Source of the DNA: JBDTSW01 sp963799815
Lineage (GTDB): Bacteria > Actinomycetota > Thermoleophilia > Solirubrobacterales > 70-9
Length of the DNA: 64,000 nucleotides
Assembly: GCA_963799815.1 (NCBI GenBank)
Contig: CAWCYG010000004.1
Location: forward strand, 744,001 to 808,000
Direction: 5' to 3'
The position numbers and the translations under genes are program-made. This document shows positions 15,998 to 25,461 of this stretch, one piece after another. The number at the start of each line of letters is the position of its first letter. The stretch's first letter is position 1. The notes under the pieces are model-generated. The model saw nothing but the letters and a program-made list of their open reading frames with translations, was not told the origin of the DNA and ran no database searches.

Positions 15998-17746
15998 ATG
16001 GATCCAACCAACCGCAACACGGCGCTTGCCTCGGCTCTGGTGGAGGAGCTCGCCCGCAGCGGAGTGCGAACCGCCGTAGTCTCGCCGGGGTCGCGCTCCA
16101 CGCCGCCCGCCCTGGCACTCTGGCGCCAGGATGAGATCCTGGCCGAGACCGTCATCGACGAGCGCTCGGCTGGCTTCTTCGCCCTCGGCGCAGCGCAGGC
16201 CACGGGGGTACCGGCCGTGGTCCTCTGCACGTCCGGAACCGCCGCCGCCAATCTCCACCCCGCCGTCTGCGAGGCCGACGAGGCCGCGGTGCCGCTCATC
16301 GTGCTCACGGCCGACCGTCCTCCCGAGCTCCGCGACGTCGGCGCCGGGCAGACGATCGATCAGCTGAAGCTCTACGGCTCCGCCGTCCGCTGGTTCTGCG
16401 AGGTGGGAACGCAGGACGCCGACGACTCGGGCCTTCTGCACATGCGCTCTGTCGCCTGCCGCGCGGTCGCCGCCGCCTCCGGCGATCCGAGGCCTGGCCC
16501 CGTGCATCTCAATCTCTCCTGGCGCGAGCCGTTGGGCGTCGAGCCGACGGATGGGGCGGTGACGGCAACTTCGGAGCTTGCGCTCCGGGGACGGGGCGAG
16601 CGGCCGCTCACCGCCGTGACGCCCGCATCGGGCCTTCCCGCGCCCGAGCTGCTTGACGCCCTACGCCACCGGCTCGATCTCGCCCAACGGCCCCTCTTGG
16701 TCGTGGGCCGCCACCGGGACCCGAGGCTGGCCGAGCCACTCGCGGGACTGGCGGCCGCGGCCGGCGCGCCCCTTATGGCGGAGCCCACGTCGCAGCTGCG
16801 GTTCGGGCCCCACAGCCGCGATGCCGTGATCTCTACCTACGACGCCATCGCGCGAGCCGCGCCTTCGGAGCTCGAGCCCGATCTGGTCTTGCGGTTCGGG
16901 GACATGCCGACATCGAAGGCGCTGCGCCTGTGGCTCGGCTCGCTGGAGGACGCGCCGCAGCTGGTCGTCGATCCGACGGGTGGCTGGAACGAGCCCACCC
17001 GTCGGGCGGGCGCCGTCTTGAGGGCGGATCCTGTCGCGCTCGCGACAGCGTTGGCCCAGGGACTCGAGCCGGCAGCAGCCGGCTGGCGGCAGCTCTGGAG
17101 CGACGCGGATCGCCTGGCGGCAGCTGCGATCGACGCGACGCTCGCAGAGACCCGGGAGCTGAACGAGCCCGCCGTACACCGGTGGCTGGGCGCCGCATAC
17201 CGTGACCGCGACCTCGTCTATACGGCCTCGTCGATGCCGATCCGCGACCAGGAGGCGTTCGCGGTGGGCAGCCCGGCCGAGGTGCTCTTCCTCGCGAACC
17301 GCGGCGCGAACGGCATCGACGGCCTCCTCTCCTCGGGCATCGGAGCCGGCGTCGCCAGCGGCAGCCCTTCCTGGATCCTCACTGGTGACCTCGGCCTCTT
17401 TCACGACCTGAACTCGCTCTCGCTGCTCCGCCGCGGTGAAGCGCCGCACCGGGTGGTCGTCTTCAACAACCGCGGCGGCGGCATCTTCGAGTTCCTCCCG
17501 CAAGCGCGTCAGATCGACCGCACCGAGTTCGAGGCCATCTTCGGCACGCCCTCCGGCCTCGAACCCGAGCGGGCCGCCGAGCTCTGGGGGATCAAGCATC
17601 GCCGGCTGGAGACGCTCGGCGATCTCGACTCACGTGCGCTGGATGAGACCGAGCTGATCGAGGTTCCGGTCGACCGGCGCGCGAGCGTGGCGCTTCACCG
17701 CCGCCTCAACGAAGCGGCTGCCGCGGCTCTTACCGCGCTCGCCTAG
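15998..17746 (+). CDS. menD: SEPHCHC synthase (2-oxoglutarate decarboxylase)
   Basis: MenD uses thiamine diphosphate to add the succinyl semialdehyde unit from 2-oxoglutarate to isochorismate. The 582-residue protein has all three ThDP-enzyme domains. The N-terminal part has VVSPGSRSTPPALAL and the activating Glu in VIDERSAGFFALG, then CTSGTAAANLHPAVCEA and LTADRPPELRDVGAGQTIDQ. The C-terminal cofactor site is GDLGLFHDLNSL...VVVFNNRGGGIFEFLPQ. It ends the menBACD run, with 10 nt after menC. It converges with a lipoprotein gene only 3 nt downstream. Length is near the family norm. Confidence 0.96.
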   Translation: MDPTNRNTALASALVEELARSGVRTAVVSPGSRSTPPALALWRQDEILAETVIDERSAGFFALGAAQATGVPAVVLCTSGTAAANLHPAVCEADEAAVPLIVLTADRPPELRDVGAGQTIDQLKLYGSAVRWFCEVGTQDADDSGLLHMRSVACRAVAAASGDPRPGPVHLNLSWREPLGVEPTDGAVTATSELALRGRGERPLTAVTPASGLPAPELLDALRHRLDLAQRPLLVVGRHRDPRLAEPLAGLAAAAGAPLMAEPTSQLRFGPHSRDAVISTYDAIARAAPSELEPDLVLRFGDMPTSKALRLWLGSLEDAPQLVVDPTGGWNEPTRRAGAVLRADPVALATALAQGLEPAAAGWRQLWSDADRLAAAAIDATLAETRELNEPAVHRWLGAAYRDRDLVYTASSMPIRDQEAFAVGSPAEVLFLANRGANGIDGLLSSGIGAGVASGSPSWILTGDLGLFHDLNSLSLLRRGEAPHRVVVFNNRGGGIFEFLPQARQIDRTEFEAIFGTPSGLEPERAAELWGIKHRRLETLGDLDSRALDETELIEVPVDRRASVALHRRLNEAAAAALTALA

Positions 17747-17749
17747 CCC

Positions 17750-18172
17750 TTAGCCCTCGTCGCAGTTCTCGGCGATGAACGCGTCGATGTTCTGACCGGC
17801 TTCCTCGAGCTCCGCCATATCGGCCTGGAGGTCCTCGAGGAGGGGTGCCACGTCCTCCGGTGAGTCAGCGTCACTGATCTGCTCCGTGAGGTCGTTGAAC
17901 ACGTCAGAGATGGCCTCGACGTCTCCCTGGATCTCCTCGGGAGCGCTGTCCGCCAGGTCCTGGATCTGCTCGCCGGCGTCCTCGAGCGCCTCCTTCGCCG
18001 CCTGCGGATCGCCCTGCAGGCTTGTCGACAGAGATGCGCTCGCCTCCTGGAGCTCGGCCTGCCCATCGCAGAAGGCGGTCACATCGGCTTCGTCGTCGCC
18101 CCCGCAGCCTGCCAGCGCGAGGGCACCGGCCGCCGCCAGCGAGGCGCCGGCGATCTGAAGTCTCAAGTTCAT
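17750..18172 (-). CDS. Small secreted lipoprotein, helical, function unknown
   Basis: 140 residues. The N-terminus MNLRLQIAGASLAAAGALALAGC is a lipoprotein signal with a lipobox (ALAGC, lipidated Cys23). The mature part is strongly acidic and helical: repeated AxxLxxxAxxI patterns with many Glu, Asp and Gln, likely a coiled coil or helical bundle. Two further cysteines (in AFCDGQ and ENCDEG) may form a disulfide. A good GGAG ribosome site precedes ATG 18172, which decides against the longer upstream frame. No known family was recognised. It converges on menD and is divergent from the membrane protein at 18273. Confidence 0.8.
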   Translation of the reverse strand: MNLRLQIAGASLAAAGALALAGCGGDDEADVTAFCDGQAELQEASASLSTSLQGDPQAAKEALEDAGEQIQDLADSAPEEIQGDVEAISDVFNDLTEQISDADSPEDVAPLLEDLQADMAELEEAGQNIDAFIAENCDEG

Positions 18173-18272
18173 CGGTGTCTCCTCACTGATTGGTCGCGGT
18201 CGTCGCTCGAAGCGATATCGGGCGAATCGCCTTGGCATACGTCTCAAAACAGGAAAGGCGCCATGGGGTGTC

Positions 18273-18890
18273 ATGGTCAATACGTCCGCCCACGCCCACC
18301 CCTCCGGTGGCTGGGCTACCTTTTGGCCCTGCATGGAAGCGTCGGCGCGACCCTCGTCGGGGAAGCTCCTCGGCCTCGCCCTGATCGGCGCGGCGGTGGC
18401 CGTCGCGCTGGGCGTCTACGGCCGCGAGCACGATCCGACGGGCGAGTCCATCCTCAGCGACGGGCTCTTCTTCAGCGCGACCCTGAACATGAAGGCATGG
18501 CTGGCGACCGCCGTGCTGGCGCTCGCGATCCTTCAGGTGCTCACAGCGTTGCGGATCTTCGGCAAGATCGGATCCGGGACGCCGCCCGTATGGGTCGTGC
18601 GAACCCACCGGGTGAGCGGCGTGCTCGCCTTCGGGATCTCGCTGCCGGTCGTCTACCACTGCCTCTGGGCGCTTGGATTCCAGGACACCGATAGCCGCGT
18701 TCTTGCCCATTCCCTCGCCGGATGCTTCTTCTACGGCGCCTTCACCACGAAGATGCTTGCGCTGCGCACGCGTCGGCTCCCGGGTTGGGCGATTCCGGTG
18801 CTCGGCGGGGCGGTCTTTGCGGCGGTGGTCGCGATCTGGCTCACCAGTTCGCTCTGGTTCTTCGACACATTCGGCTTCCCGCAGTTCTGA
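18273..18890 (+). CDS. Five-helix membrane protein, DUF6529-like
   Basis: 205 residues with hydrophobic segments at about 31-50, 75-95, 115-135, 145-162 and 175-195. Histidines lie at membrane boundaries in VVRTHRVSGVLAFG, PVVYHCLWALG and VLAHSLAGC, an arrangement that recalls haem-binding b-type membrane cytochromes and ferric-reductase relatives. I believe it belongs to the actinobacterial DUF6529 group, but that is from memory of the pattern. The start could be ATG 18273 or ATG 18333 (MEASARPSSGK); the hydrophobic part is unaffected. It is divergent from the lipoprotein and lies beside menD, which would fit a redox role without proving one. Confidence 0.65.
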   Translation: MVNTSAHAHPSGGWATFWPCMEASARPSSGKLLGLALIGAAVAVALGVYGREHDPTGESILSDGLFFSATLNMKAWLATAVLALAILQVLTALRIFGKIGSGTPPVWVVRTHRVSGVLAFGISLPVVYHCLWALGFQDTDSRVLAHSLAGCFFYGAFTTKMLALRTRRLPGWAIPVLGGAVFAAVVAIWLTSSLWFFDTFGFPQF

Positions 18891-18916
18891 GCCGGCCGCG
18901 CGGAGCTCCTCGGAGA

Positions 18917-19051
18917 TCAGCGCTTCCTCCAGACGTGCTTATCCGTCGCCCGGTTGCCCGCCTCGTCGGTGGCACGAACCCGGCAGGTGTGCTTGCCGAA
19001 GTCCTTCCGCATCGAGAATTCTTTTTCGACCGCTGGGACGCCGAACCCCAA
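18917..19051 (-). pseudogene. C-terminal remnant of an Ig-like/extracellular repeat protein
   Basis: A 44-codon frame directly after the menF stop (TTG at 19051) ends RVRATDEAGNRATDKHVWRKR before a TGA. The TDEAGN core is the end of the bacterial Ig-like or cadherin-like repeats found in large secreted actinobacterial proteins. No start, signal peptide or rest of such a protein exists upstream; menF occupies that DNA. It is best read as the leftover 3' end of a deleted gene, though a short translated tail cannot be excluded. Confidence 0.5.
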
Positions 19052-20443
19052 TCAGGGCGCCAGCAGCGGCAGCAGCGCGTCGAGCTTGAGCTCGGTCTCG
19101 GCCAGCTCAGACGCCGGATCCGAGTCGGCCACGATCCCCGCCCCCGCGTAGAGATGAGCCGTGCGGTCGCGGAGCAACGCAGAGCGGAGCCCGACGCAGA
19201 ACTCCCCATCCTCGGTTGAGTCCATCCACCCGACCGGGCCCGCGTACCAGCCCCGGTCGAGATGTTCCAGGGCTGCGACCGCCTCGATCGCGCCGTCGCG
19301 CGGTTCCCCTCCCACCGCTGGGGTCGGGTGCAGGATCCCGGCGAGCTCGATGGCCGAGAGCGGCTCGGCAAGTTGCGCGCGAATCGGGGCGGCGAGGTGC
19401 TGGATGTTGGCGACCTTCACGACCACGGGATCCTCCTCGGTCTCGACCCAAACCGAGTGTGAACGGAGCAGGCGCTCGATTCGCCGGGCCACGATCTCGT
19501 GCTCGGACCGATCCTTCGCCGAGCGCAGGAGCTGCTCGCCAAGATGATCGTCGACCGCCGGGTCTGCACTTCGCCGCGTCGATCCTGCGAGGGCGACCGT
19601 CATGACACCGGCCCCGGAGCGGCGCACCAAGAGCTCGGGGCTGGCGCCAAGGAAAGCGCCCTGCGGCGATCCGCAGCAGAAGCAAAAACACGACGGAAAG
19701 GCGCTGCGCAAGGCGCCGAACACGGCGGCGCTGTCGTGCGCGGCAGGCCTCGTGACCCTGACCTCGCGCGCCAGCACGACCTTCTCGCGTTCGCCCGCGC
19801 GGATCTGTTCGACCGCGTGGGCGACGGCGTGCTCGTAGGACTCGGGCGGTGCAGCGCTGCGGATCTCGGATGGCTCGCTCGGGTGCGGATCGGCGAGCGG
19901 TAGGGAGCGTGGGACAAGAGCGGCAATGCGGGAGCGCATCCGATCGAGGGCGTGGGTGGCCGCCTCGTCGCGCCGCGCGATGACGCTGAGCGTCAGGAGC
20001 GTTCGCCCGCCCTGGTGATGGAGCGCAAGCTCCGGCAGGACCATGAGCGCCGGCGGAAACCCGGACCAATGTGGCTCGCGGCCGCCGTCGGGAGCGAAGG
20101 CAAAGCCGCCGACCCACACCGGCCCCGCCCCGGGGGGGAGCGCTTCGGGCTCCTCGGAAAGGCGGTCGCGGACGAGTTCGGCGCAAGCTGCCGTCACGTC
20201 GGCGAAGCGGCGTGAGCCCCGGGAGACAGCCTCATGCGCCGAGCCAAGGCCCGCGAGCGCGAAGCCCTCGGCATCCGGTTCCTCCCAGCAGAACCAGCGG
20301 TCGTCGGCCATGCGAGCGCCGAACACCGCGGCGGCCGGGTCCGGGATGTCGACCGGGACGGTGACGCTCACCAGCCGACGGTCGCCTTCTTGCTGATCGA
20401 GCAGGCGCTCGAGCGAGCCCAGGGCCTGTGTGGCGGCGATCAT
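19052..20443 (-). CDS. menF: Isochorismate synthase
   Basis: A 463-residue chorismate-utilising enzyme that isomerises chorismate to isochorismate, the entry to menaquinone. The N-terminal half is variable. The conserved C-terminal half has AGEREKVVLAREVRV, ALAGSTRRSADPAVDDHLG, KDRSEHEIVARRIERLL, LHPTPAVGGEPRDGA and GPVGWMDSTEDGEFCVGLRSALL, which hold the Mg2+ and substrate ligands. The IEKVVLAR-type motif and absence of a PabB/TrpE signature favour MenF. It starts 15 nt after the ilvN stop and may be transcribed with ilvBN, although its pathway partners are on the other strand about 1.3-6 kb away. Confidence 0.93.
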   Translation of the reverse strand: MIAATQALGSLERLLDQQEGDRRLVSVTVPVDIPDPAAAVFGARMADDRWFCWEEPDAEGFALAGLGSAHEAVSRGSRRFADVTAACAELVRDRLSEEPEALPPGAGPVWVGGFAFAPDGGREPHWSGFPPALMVLPELALHHQGGRTLLTLSVIARRDEAATHALDRMRSRIAALVPRSLPLADPHPSEPSEIRSAAPPESYEHAVAHAVEQIRAGEREKVVLAREVRVTRPAAHDSAAVFGALRSAFPSCFCFCCGSPQGAFLGASPELLVRRSGAGVMTVALAGSTRRSADPAVDDHLGEQLLRSAKDRSEHEIVARRIERLLRSHSVWVETEEDPVVVKVANIQHLAAPIRAQLAEPLSAIELAGILHPTPAVGGEPRDGAIEAVAALEHLDRGWYAGPVGWMDSTEDGEFCVGLRSALLRDRTAHLYAGAGIVADSDPASELAETELKLDALLPLLAP

Positions 20444-20458
20444 CGCCGGATACAGCGC

Positions 20459-21010
20459 CTACTGGTCCGGCTTGGCCTTCGTGATCGCGACCTCGCCGGT
20501 GCGGGCCATCTCGATCAGGCCGTGGGGACGGACCATTCGTTCGAAGGAGTCGATCTGCTCCTGGGAGCCTGTCACCTCGATCGTGAGCGTGCGCCGCGAG
20601 ACGTCGACGATGGTGCCGCCGAAGATTTCTGCGAACTGCATGATCTCGGCGCGGCTCTCGACCGCTGCGGTCACTCGGAACAGAGCCATCTCACGCGCGA
20701 TCGTGCCCTCGGGCTCCATGTCTCGGATCTTGATCACGTTGACCAGCTTGTGAAGCTGCTTCGTGACCTGATCGATCGGGTGTACAGCCCCGTCGAGGGT
20801 GAGGGTGATGCGTGAGACGTCGGGATCCTCGGTGGGGCCCACCGCCAACGTGTCGATGTTGAATCCGCGGCGGCTGAAGAGACCAGCGATGCGTGCGAGC
20901 ACGCCGGGCCGGTTCTCGACCGTCAACGAGAGGATGTGCTTGCGGCCCGTGAGCGCACGGGATGCCTCGAGATCCTCGAGCTTGATCAGGTCGGGGGTGC
21001 CGGCCTCCAT
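20459..21010 (-). CDS. ilvN: Acetolactate synthase small (regulatory) subunit
   Basis: 183 residues. An ACT domain occupies about 25-98 (HILSLTVENRPGVLARIAGLFSRRGFNIDTLAVG), where valine binds and feedback-inhibits the enzyme. The C-terminal ALS_ss domain follows (EIFGGTIVDVSRRTLTIEVTGSQEQIDSFERM). It is the long actinobacterial IlvN rather than the short enterobacterial form. I chose ATG 21010 (MEAGTPDLIKLED); the longer open frame upstream is ilvB in another frame. It starts 8 nt after the ilvB stop. Confidence 0.95.
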   Translation of the reverse strand: MEAGTPDLIKLEDLEASRALTGRKHILSLTVENRPGVLARIAGLFSRRGFNIDTLAVGPTEDPDVSRITLTLDGAVHPIDQVTKQLHKLVNVIKIRDMEPEGTIAREMALFRVTAAVESRAEIMQFAEIFGGTIVDVSRRTLTIEVTGSQEQIDSFERMVRPHGLIEMARTGEVAITKAKPDQ

Positions 21011-21018
21011 GTGACTCC

Positions 21019-22704
21019 CTACCCCACCATGTCGCGGGCGGCTGCGCCCGCCGGGATCATCGGGTAGCAGTTCTCGTCGGCGGTGACGCGGACGTCCAAG
21101 AGCGCGGGACCGTCGGTCTCGAGGGCCGCCCTCATCGCGTCGCGGAGCTCCGACTTGTCGGAGACCGACATCCCGGTCCACCCGAACGCCTCCGCCAGCT
21201 TCGGCCAGTCGGGGCTGGGGCCCATCTCAACCGACGAATAACGGCCATCCCAGAAGAGCTCCTGCCACTGGCGGACCATGCCGAAGTGGCCGTTGTTCAT
21301 GAGGAAGACCTTGACCGGGATGTCGTGACGCGCGGCGGTGGCCATCTCCTGGCAGCACATGATCAGACTGCCGTCGCCGGAGAGGCAGACAACGGTGTCG
21401 TCGGGGCAGCCAGCCTTGGCTCCGATCGCCGCAGGGAGGCCGAACCCCATCGTCCCCAGCCCGCCGGAGTTGATCCACTGACGGGGGCGGTTGAAGTGGT
21501 AGTACTGCGCCGCCCACATCTGGTGCTGGCCGACGTCGGAGGTGATGATCGCGTCGCCCTCGGTGGCCTCGTACATGGCCTCGACCATGAACTGCGGCTT
21601 GATCTCGGCGTCGCGAGTGTCGTCGTAGCGCAGCGGGTAGCGGCTCCGCCATTCGCGGATCTGCTTCCACCACTCGTCGAGCCGCGAGGAATCGGCCGTG
21701 AGCGCGTTGTACTCGCGCGTGAGCTTCGGCAGCACGTCCTTCGCATCGCCGACGATCGGAATGTGCGCCGGGACGTTCTTGGAGATCTCCGCGGGGTCGA
21801 TGTCCACGTGGACGAACTTGGCGCGTGGCGCAAACTCGGAGAGCTTGCCGGTGATCCGGTCGTCGAAGCGGGCGCCGATGCACGACGATCAAGTCGGCCG
21901 TATCCATCGCGTAGTTGGCCGCGCGGGTGCCGTGCATCCCCAGCATCCCAAGCCACTGCTCGTCGCGGAGCCGGGAAGGCGCCCGAGGCCCATCACGGTG
22001 AGCGTCACGGGGAAGTTGTCGGATGTGCAGAAGGCGCGCAACTCGTCGGAGGCGTTTGCGTTGATGACGCCACCGCCGGCGTAGATCACGGGGCGCTGCA
22101 GAGTTGGCGAGAGCCTTGGCGGCGATCCGGATCTGCTTGATGTTGCCTTCGGTGGTGGGGCTGTATCCCGGCAGGTCCGGCGCGCCCTCCGGCCGGCGAG
22201 TAGTCGATGTCGGCTCGGGAGAGGTCCTGCGGCACGTCGACCAGCACGGGTCCGGGGCGGCCGGTGGACGCGATGTGGAAGGCCGCGTGGATGTACTCGG
22301 GGATGTGGCGGGGGTCCTGGACCAGGAGCGAGTGCTTTACGACCGGCATGGTGATGCCCGTGACGTCGGCCTCCTGGAAGCCGTCGGTGCCGATCAGATC
22401 GGTTCGCACCTGGCCGGTGATGAAGACGGTGGGAACCGAGTCCATCATCGCGTCCGCAATCGGCGTCACCAGATTCGTGGCGCCAGGGCCTGAGGTTGCG
22501 AACGCCGACCCCGACTCGACCCGATGCCTTCGCGTAGCCCTCGGCGGCGTGTCCGGCTCCCTGCTCGTGGCGGGCCTGGATGTGCTCGAACTTCGCGTCG
22601 TAGATCGCGTCGTATGTGGGCAGGTTCGCACCTCCGGGGATCCCGAAGACGTGCTCGACCCCCTCGGCCTCGAGTGCCTGGCAAAGTGCGTCAGCCGCGC
22701 GCAT
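21019..22704 (-). CDS. ilvB: Acetolactate synthase large subunit, interrupted by five one-base indels
   Basis: IlvB is the ThDP- and FAD-dependent catalytic subunit that makes acetolactate or acetohydroxybutyrate. Read across frames it is complete: MRAADALCQALEAEGVEHVF, GIPGGANLPTYDAIYD, then ATSGPGATNLVTPIADAMMD, RPVIYAGGGVINANASDELR, MLGMHGTRAANYAMDTADL, MDIDPAEISKNVPAHIPIVG and the C-terminal ThDP site CLSGDGSLIMCCQEM. Shifts occur near 22506, 22191, 22100 and 21880 (one extra base each) and near 21967 (one base missing). Each single correction restores the family sequence, so I think the gene is intact in the organism and the assembly is wrong. TACAAT 9 nt before the ATG could be its -10 box. 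Confidence 0.85.
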
Positions 22705-22760
22705 GGGCAGATGATTGTAGGGCCGACCCTCACCGCCGGCAGCCTTGGTGGGCGTTGGCC

Positions 22761-23972
22761 TCAGCCGTCGCTTCGGGCGGCGGCCTCTGAGGTCAGCTCG
22801 CCCTCGAGCTCGCCCGCCTTCCAGGTCGTGTGGGGAAGGATCGCGCTCTCGATCACGCGGTCGCGATGCCGCTCGATCGTGCCCAGCATCGAGCGGACGA
22901 GCTCCTCGCCGAGGTGGTTGGGCTCGAGGCCAAGGTCGTGGAGCTTGGTGTTGGCGGCGTTGTAGTAGTGCCGCTCGGCTTCGACGCGGGGGTTCGGGAA
23001 CCGCTTGACCTCGACGTCGATCCCGAGCTGCGCGGCGCTTCTTCGCGACGAGCTCGGCGAGCTCGCCGACGGAGAACTGCTCGGTGAACTGGTTGAAGAC
23101 GCGGTACTCGCCCAGCTTCGCCGGGTTTGGCGACAGCGAGCTCGACGCACTGGAGCGTGTCGCGGATGTTGAGGAAGCCGCGAGTCTGGCCGCCCTCGCC
23201 GTAGACGGTGAGCGGATGGCCGATCACGGCCTGAACGCAGAAGCGGTTGAGCACGGTGCCGAAGTACTCGTCGTAGTCGAAGCGTGTGGTCAGGCGCTCG
23301 ATCGCGAGCGGTCTCGTCGGTCTCGATCCCGTAGACGACGCCCTGGTTCAGATCGGTCGCCCGCAGGCCCCAGATCCGGCAGGCGAAGTGGATGTTGTGC
23401 GAGTCGTGGACCTTGGAGAGGTGGTAGAGCGAGCCGGGCATCTTCGGGAACGGGAGCGTGTCGCTTGCGCCCCTTGTGCTCGATCTCGATGAACCCCTCC
23501 TCGATATCGATGTTCGGGGTCCCGTACTCGCCCATCGTCCCCAGCTTCACGAGGTGGCAGTCCGGCACGCGGTCGCGCATCGCGAACAGCAGGTTGAGGG
23601 TGCCGATCACGTTCGTGTACTGGGTCTCGACGGCGGCCTCTCGCGACTTCATCGAGTACGGCGCCGACGGCTGCTCGCCGTAGTGGACGACCGCCTCGGG
23701 CAGGGTCTCGTCGATCACGCCGCTCGAGGAACTCGGCGTCCTCGATCGAGCCGACGAAGGCCCGGATCTCCGTTGCCCGAGACGTCACGCCAGGCCTCGA
23801 TCCGCTCGTCGAGCGAGCGGATCGGGCGTCAGCGAGTCGGTGCGATGTTCTCTTGTAGCCAGCGGCGGCGGGAGAAGTTGTCGACGACCGAAACCTCGTG
23901 TCCGCGCGCCGAGAAGCGCATCGCGGTCGGCCATCCCAGATACCCGTCGCCACCCAGGATCAGGATTCGCAT
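22761..23972 (-). CDS. sqdB: UDP-sulfoquinovose synthase, frameshifted
   Basis: SqdB makes UDP-sulfoquinovose from UDP-glucose and sulfite, the head group of the sulfolipid SQDG. Across frames the sequence reads MRILILGGDGYLGWPTAMRF (Rossmann start), GHEVSVVDNFSRRRW, VVHYGEQPSAPYSMKS, NVIGTLNLLFAMRD, then SLYHLSKVHDSHNIHF (YxxxK catalytic pair), CRIWGLRATDLNQGVVYGI, NRFCVQAVIGHPLTVYGEGG and TRGFLNIRDTLQCVELA. It ends ILPHTTWKAGELEGELTSE. The HYGEQPSAPYSM and DLNQGVVYG stretches separate it from generic epimerases. At least five frame changes occur; start and stop look sound. It precedes ilvB by 56 nt and is divergent from the glycosyltransferase gene. Confidence 0.85.
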
Positions 23973-24064
23973 AGGGGTCGCGGCAGGGTAGCGAAGGCAC
24001 GGGCGTCGACTGCAACCGCGGGCGTCAAGCGGCACACCTCGCGCGTCTATCCTGCCTGCCGCCT

Positions 24065-25142
24065 TTGCGCCTGCTCGCCGCCGACATCTTTCCCCCGAGC
24101 TGACCGCGATCCGCGCCGTCGGGCCTGGTGCTGGCCGTCGCCGATGCGGCGCGTTCGCGATCTGGCGCCGGCGGACGCTGCGAAACGCCGACGTCCTGAT
24201 CCTGCTCGCGGTCGCGCTCGGCCTCGCGATCGTCGCCGGCACCGAGATCCCCGACGCGATCCTCTCCGCGTTCTCGTTCGAGCGCGAGAACGGCACCCGG
24301 ATCGTCGGGCGTCGCGATCTTCGCGATCCTGATCCTCTTCCTGCTCGTCGGTGCGCGCGCTCTCGCAGGGCTCGCGAATCACCCGCGAGCTCTCGGCGGT
24401 TCTCGAGGGGCTCGCCTGGGAGCAGTTCAAGGCGGCCGGCAACCCGGAGCGCTTCCGCGGCAGGGTCGGCGTGCTCGTCCCCGCCTACAACGAGGCGGAC
24501 AACATCGGCCACGTCCTGCCCGGATCCCTGATCGAGGTATGCGGGCTCGAGACCGCGGTGCTGGTGGTGGACGACGGCTCACGCGACGGCACCGACGAGG
24601 TCGCGGACGCGGGCGGCGCCGTCGTCGCGCGGCACGTGATCAACCGCGGTGGCGGCGCGGCGCTGCGCACCGGCTACCGGCTGCCTGGCCGACTCGGGGG
24701 CGAAGATCGTCGTCACGCTCGACGCCGACGGCCAGCACCTGCCGGCGGAGATGGAGCGGCTGGTCGAGCCGATGCTCTGCCGGCGAGGTCGCGATGGCCC
24801 ACGGGTCGCGCGTGCTGGGCGAGGCCGAGGCCGGGCCACCCGCCGCGCGAGGCGGGGATCGTCTTCTTCAACAGGTCGGTCTCGTTCATCACCCGGACCA
24901 AGGTGACCGACTGCTCCAACGGCTACCGCGCCGTCCGCGCCGACGTCCTCCCCACCCTGGTCCTGCGCCAGGAGCAGTTCCACACCTCCGAGTTCATGAT
25001 CGAGGCGATCAAGCGCGGGATACCGGCCAAGGAGGTGCCGGTGACGGTGGTCAGCCGGCTGCACGGGCACTCGAAGAAGCCCGCGGTGGTCCGCTACGGG
25101 ATGGGCTTCACGAACGCGATCGTGCGCACCTGGCTGCGCTAG
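24065..25142 (+). CDS. DUF2304-like membrane domain fused to a GT2 glycosyltransferase, frameshifted
   Basis: Across frames the N-terminus has two or three membrane segments resembling DUF2304 (AIRAVGLVLAV, DVLILLAVALGLAIVAG, VAIFAILILFLLV). It is followed by a GT2 domain: GVLVPAYNEADNIGHVLP, LVVDDGSRDGTDEVA, VVTLDADGQHLPAEMERLVE (the DxD-type motif), and NGYRAVRADVLPTL. The end AKEVPVTVVSRLHGHSKKP resembles dolichol-phosphate-mannose synthase-like enzymes. Likely it transfers a sugar to a lipid carrier at the membrane. At least seven indels lie between 24,090 and 24,840. The TTG at 24065 (RLLAADIFPPEL after one added C) is my best start but is uncertain. It is divergent from sqdB, so a glycolipid link is possible. 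Confidence 0.7.
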
Positions 25143-25192
25143 CCTCCTCGCCGGCCTGCGCGCGCCGGTGGGCGCGGACCGCGGCGGGTTCC

Positions 25193-25454
25193 TCACCTCG
25201 TCGACGTCCGGCAGGAAGAGCTCCTCGCCGCAGGTGGTGCAGACCTGGACGTAGAGCTTCATGCACGGTGCCGCAGCGCGGACAGCGGCGCTCGGGCTCG
25301 TCGCTGCTCCGAGCGGGAGGCGACGGCGGCGATCAGGCCGAAGAGCGGCAGGACGGAGCCGATCAGGAACCAGATGAAGAACGAGCTGCCCTTGGACTTG
25401 GCCGACGACGCCCGTTGCGATGCCGAAGGCGGCCAGGACGATCAGTGCCTCCAC
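25193..25454 (-). CDS. Small membrane protein with a zinc ribbon, frameshifted
   Basis: Read across two or three shifts, this starts MEALIVLAAFGIATGVV (GTG 25454), continues through KSKGSSFFIWFLIGSVLPLF and LIAAVASRS (two membrane segments), then a zinc ribbon, EPERRCPRCGTV and MKLYVQVCTTCGEELFLPDV. The two CxxC pairs would hold one zinc ion. The length would be about 85-90 residues. The end coordinate is approximate: a TGA at 25195 is reached only after one more frame correction. Proteins with this layout are common small hypotheticals in actinobacteria. It lies 7 nt after NDH-2 and converges on the glycosyltransferase. Confidence 0.6.
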
Positions 25455-25461
25455 GTCGTCG

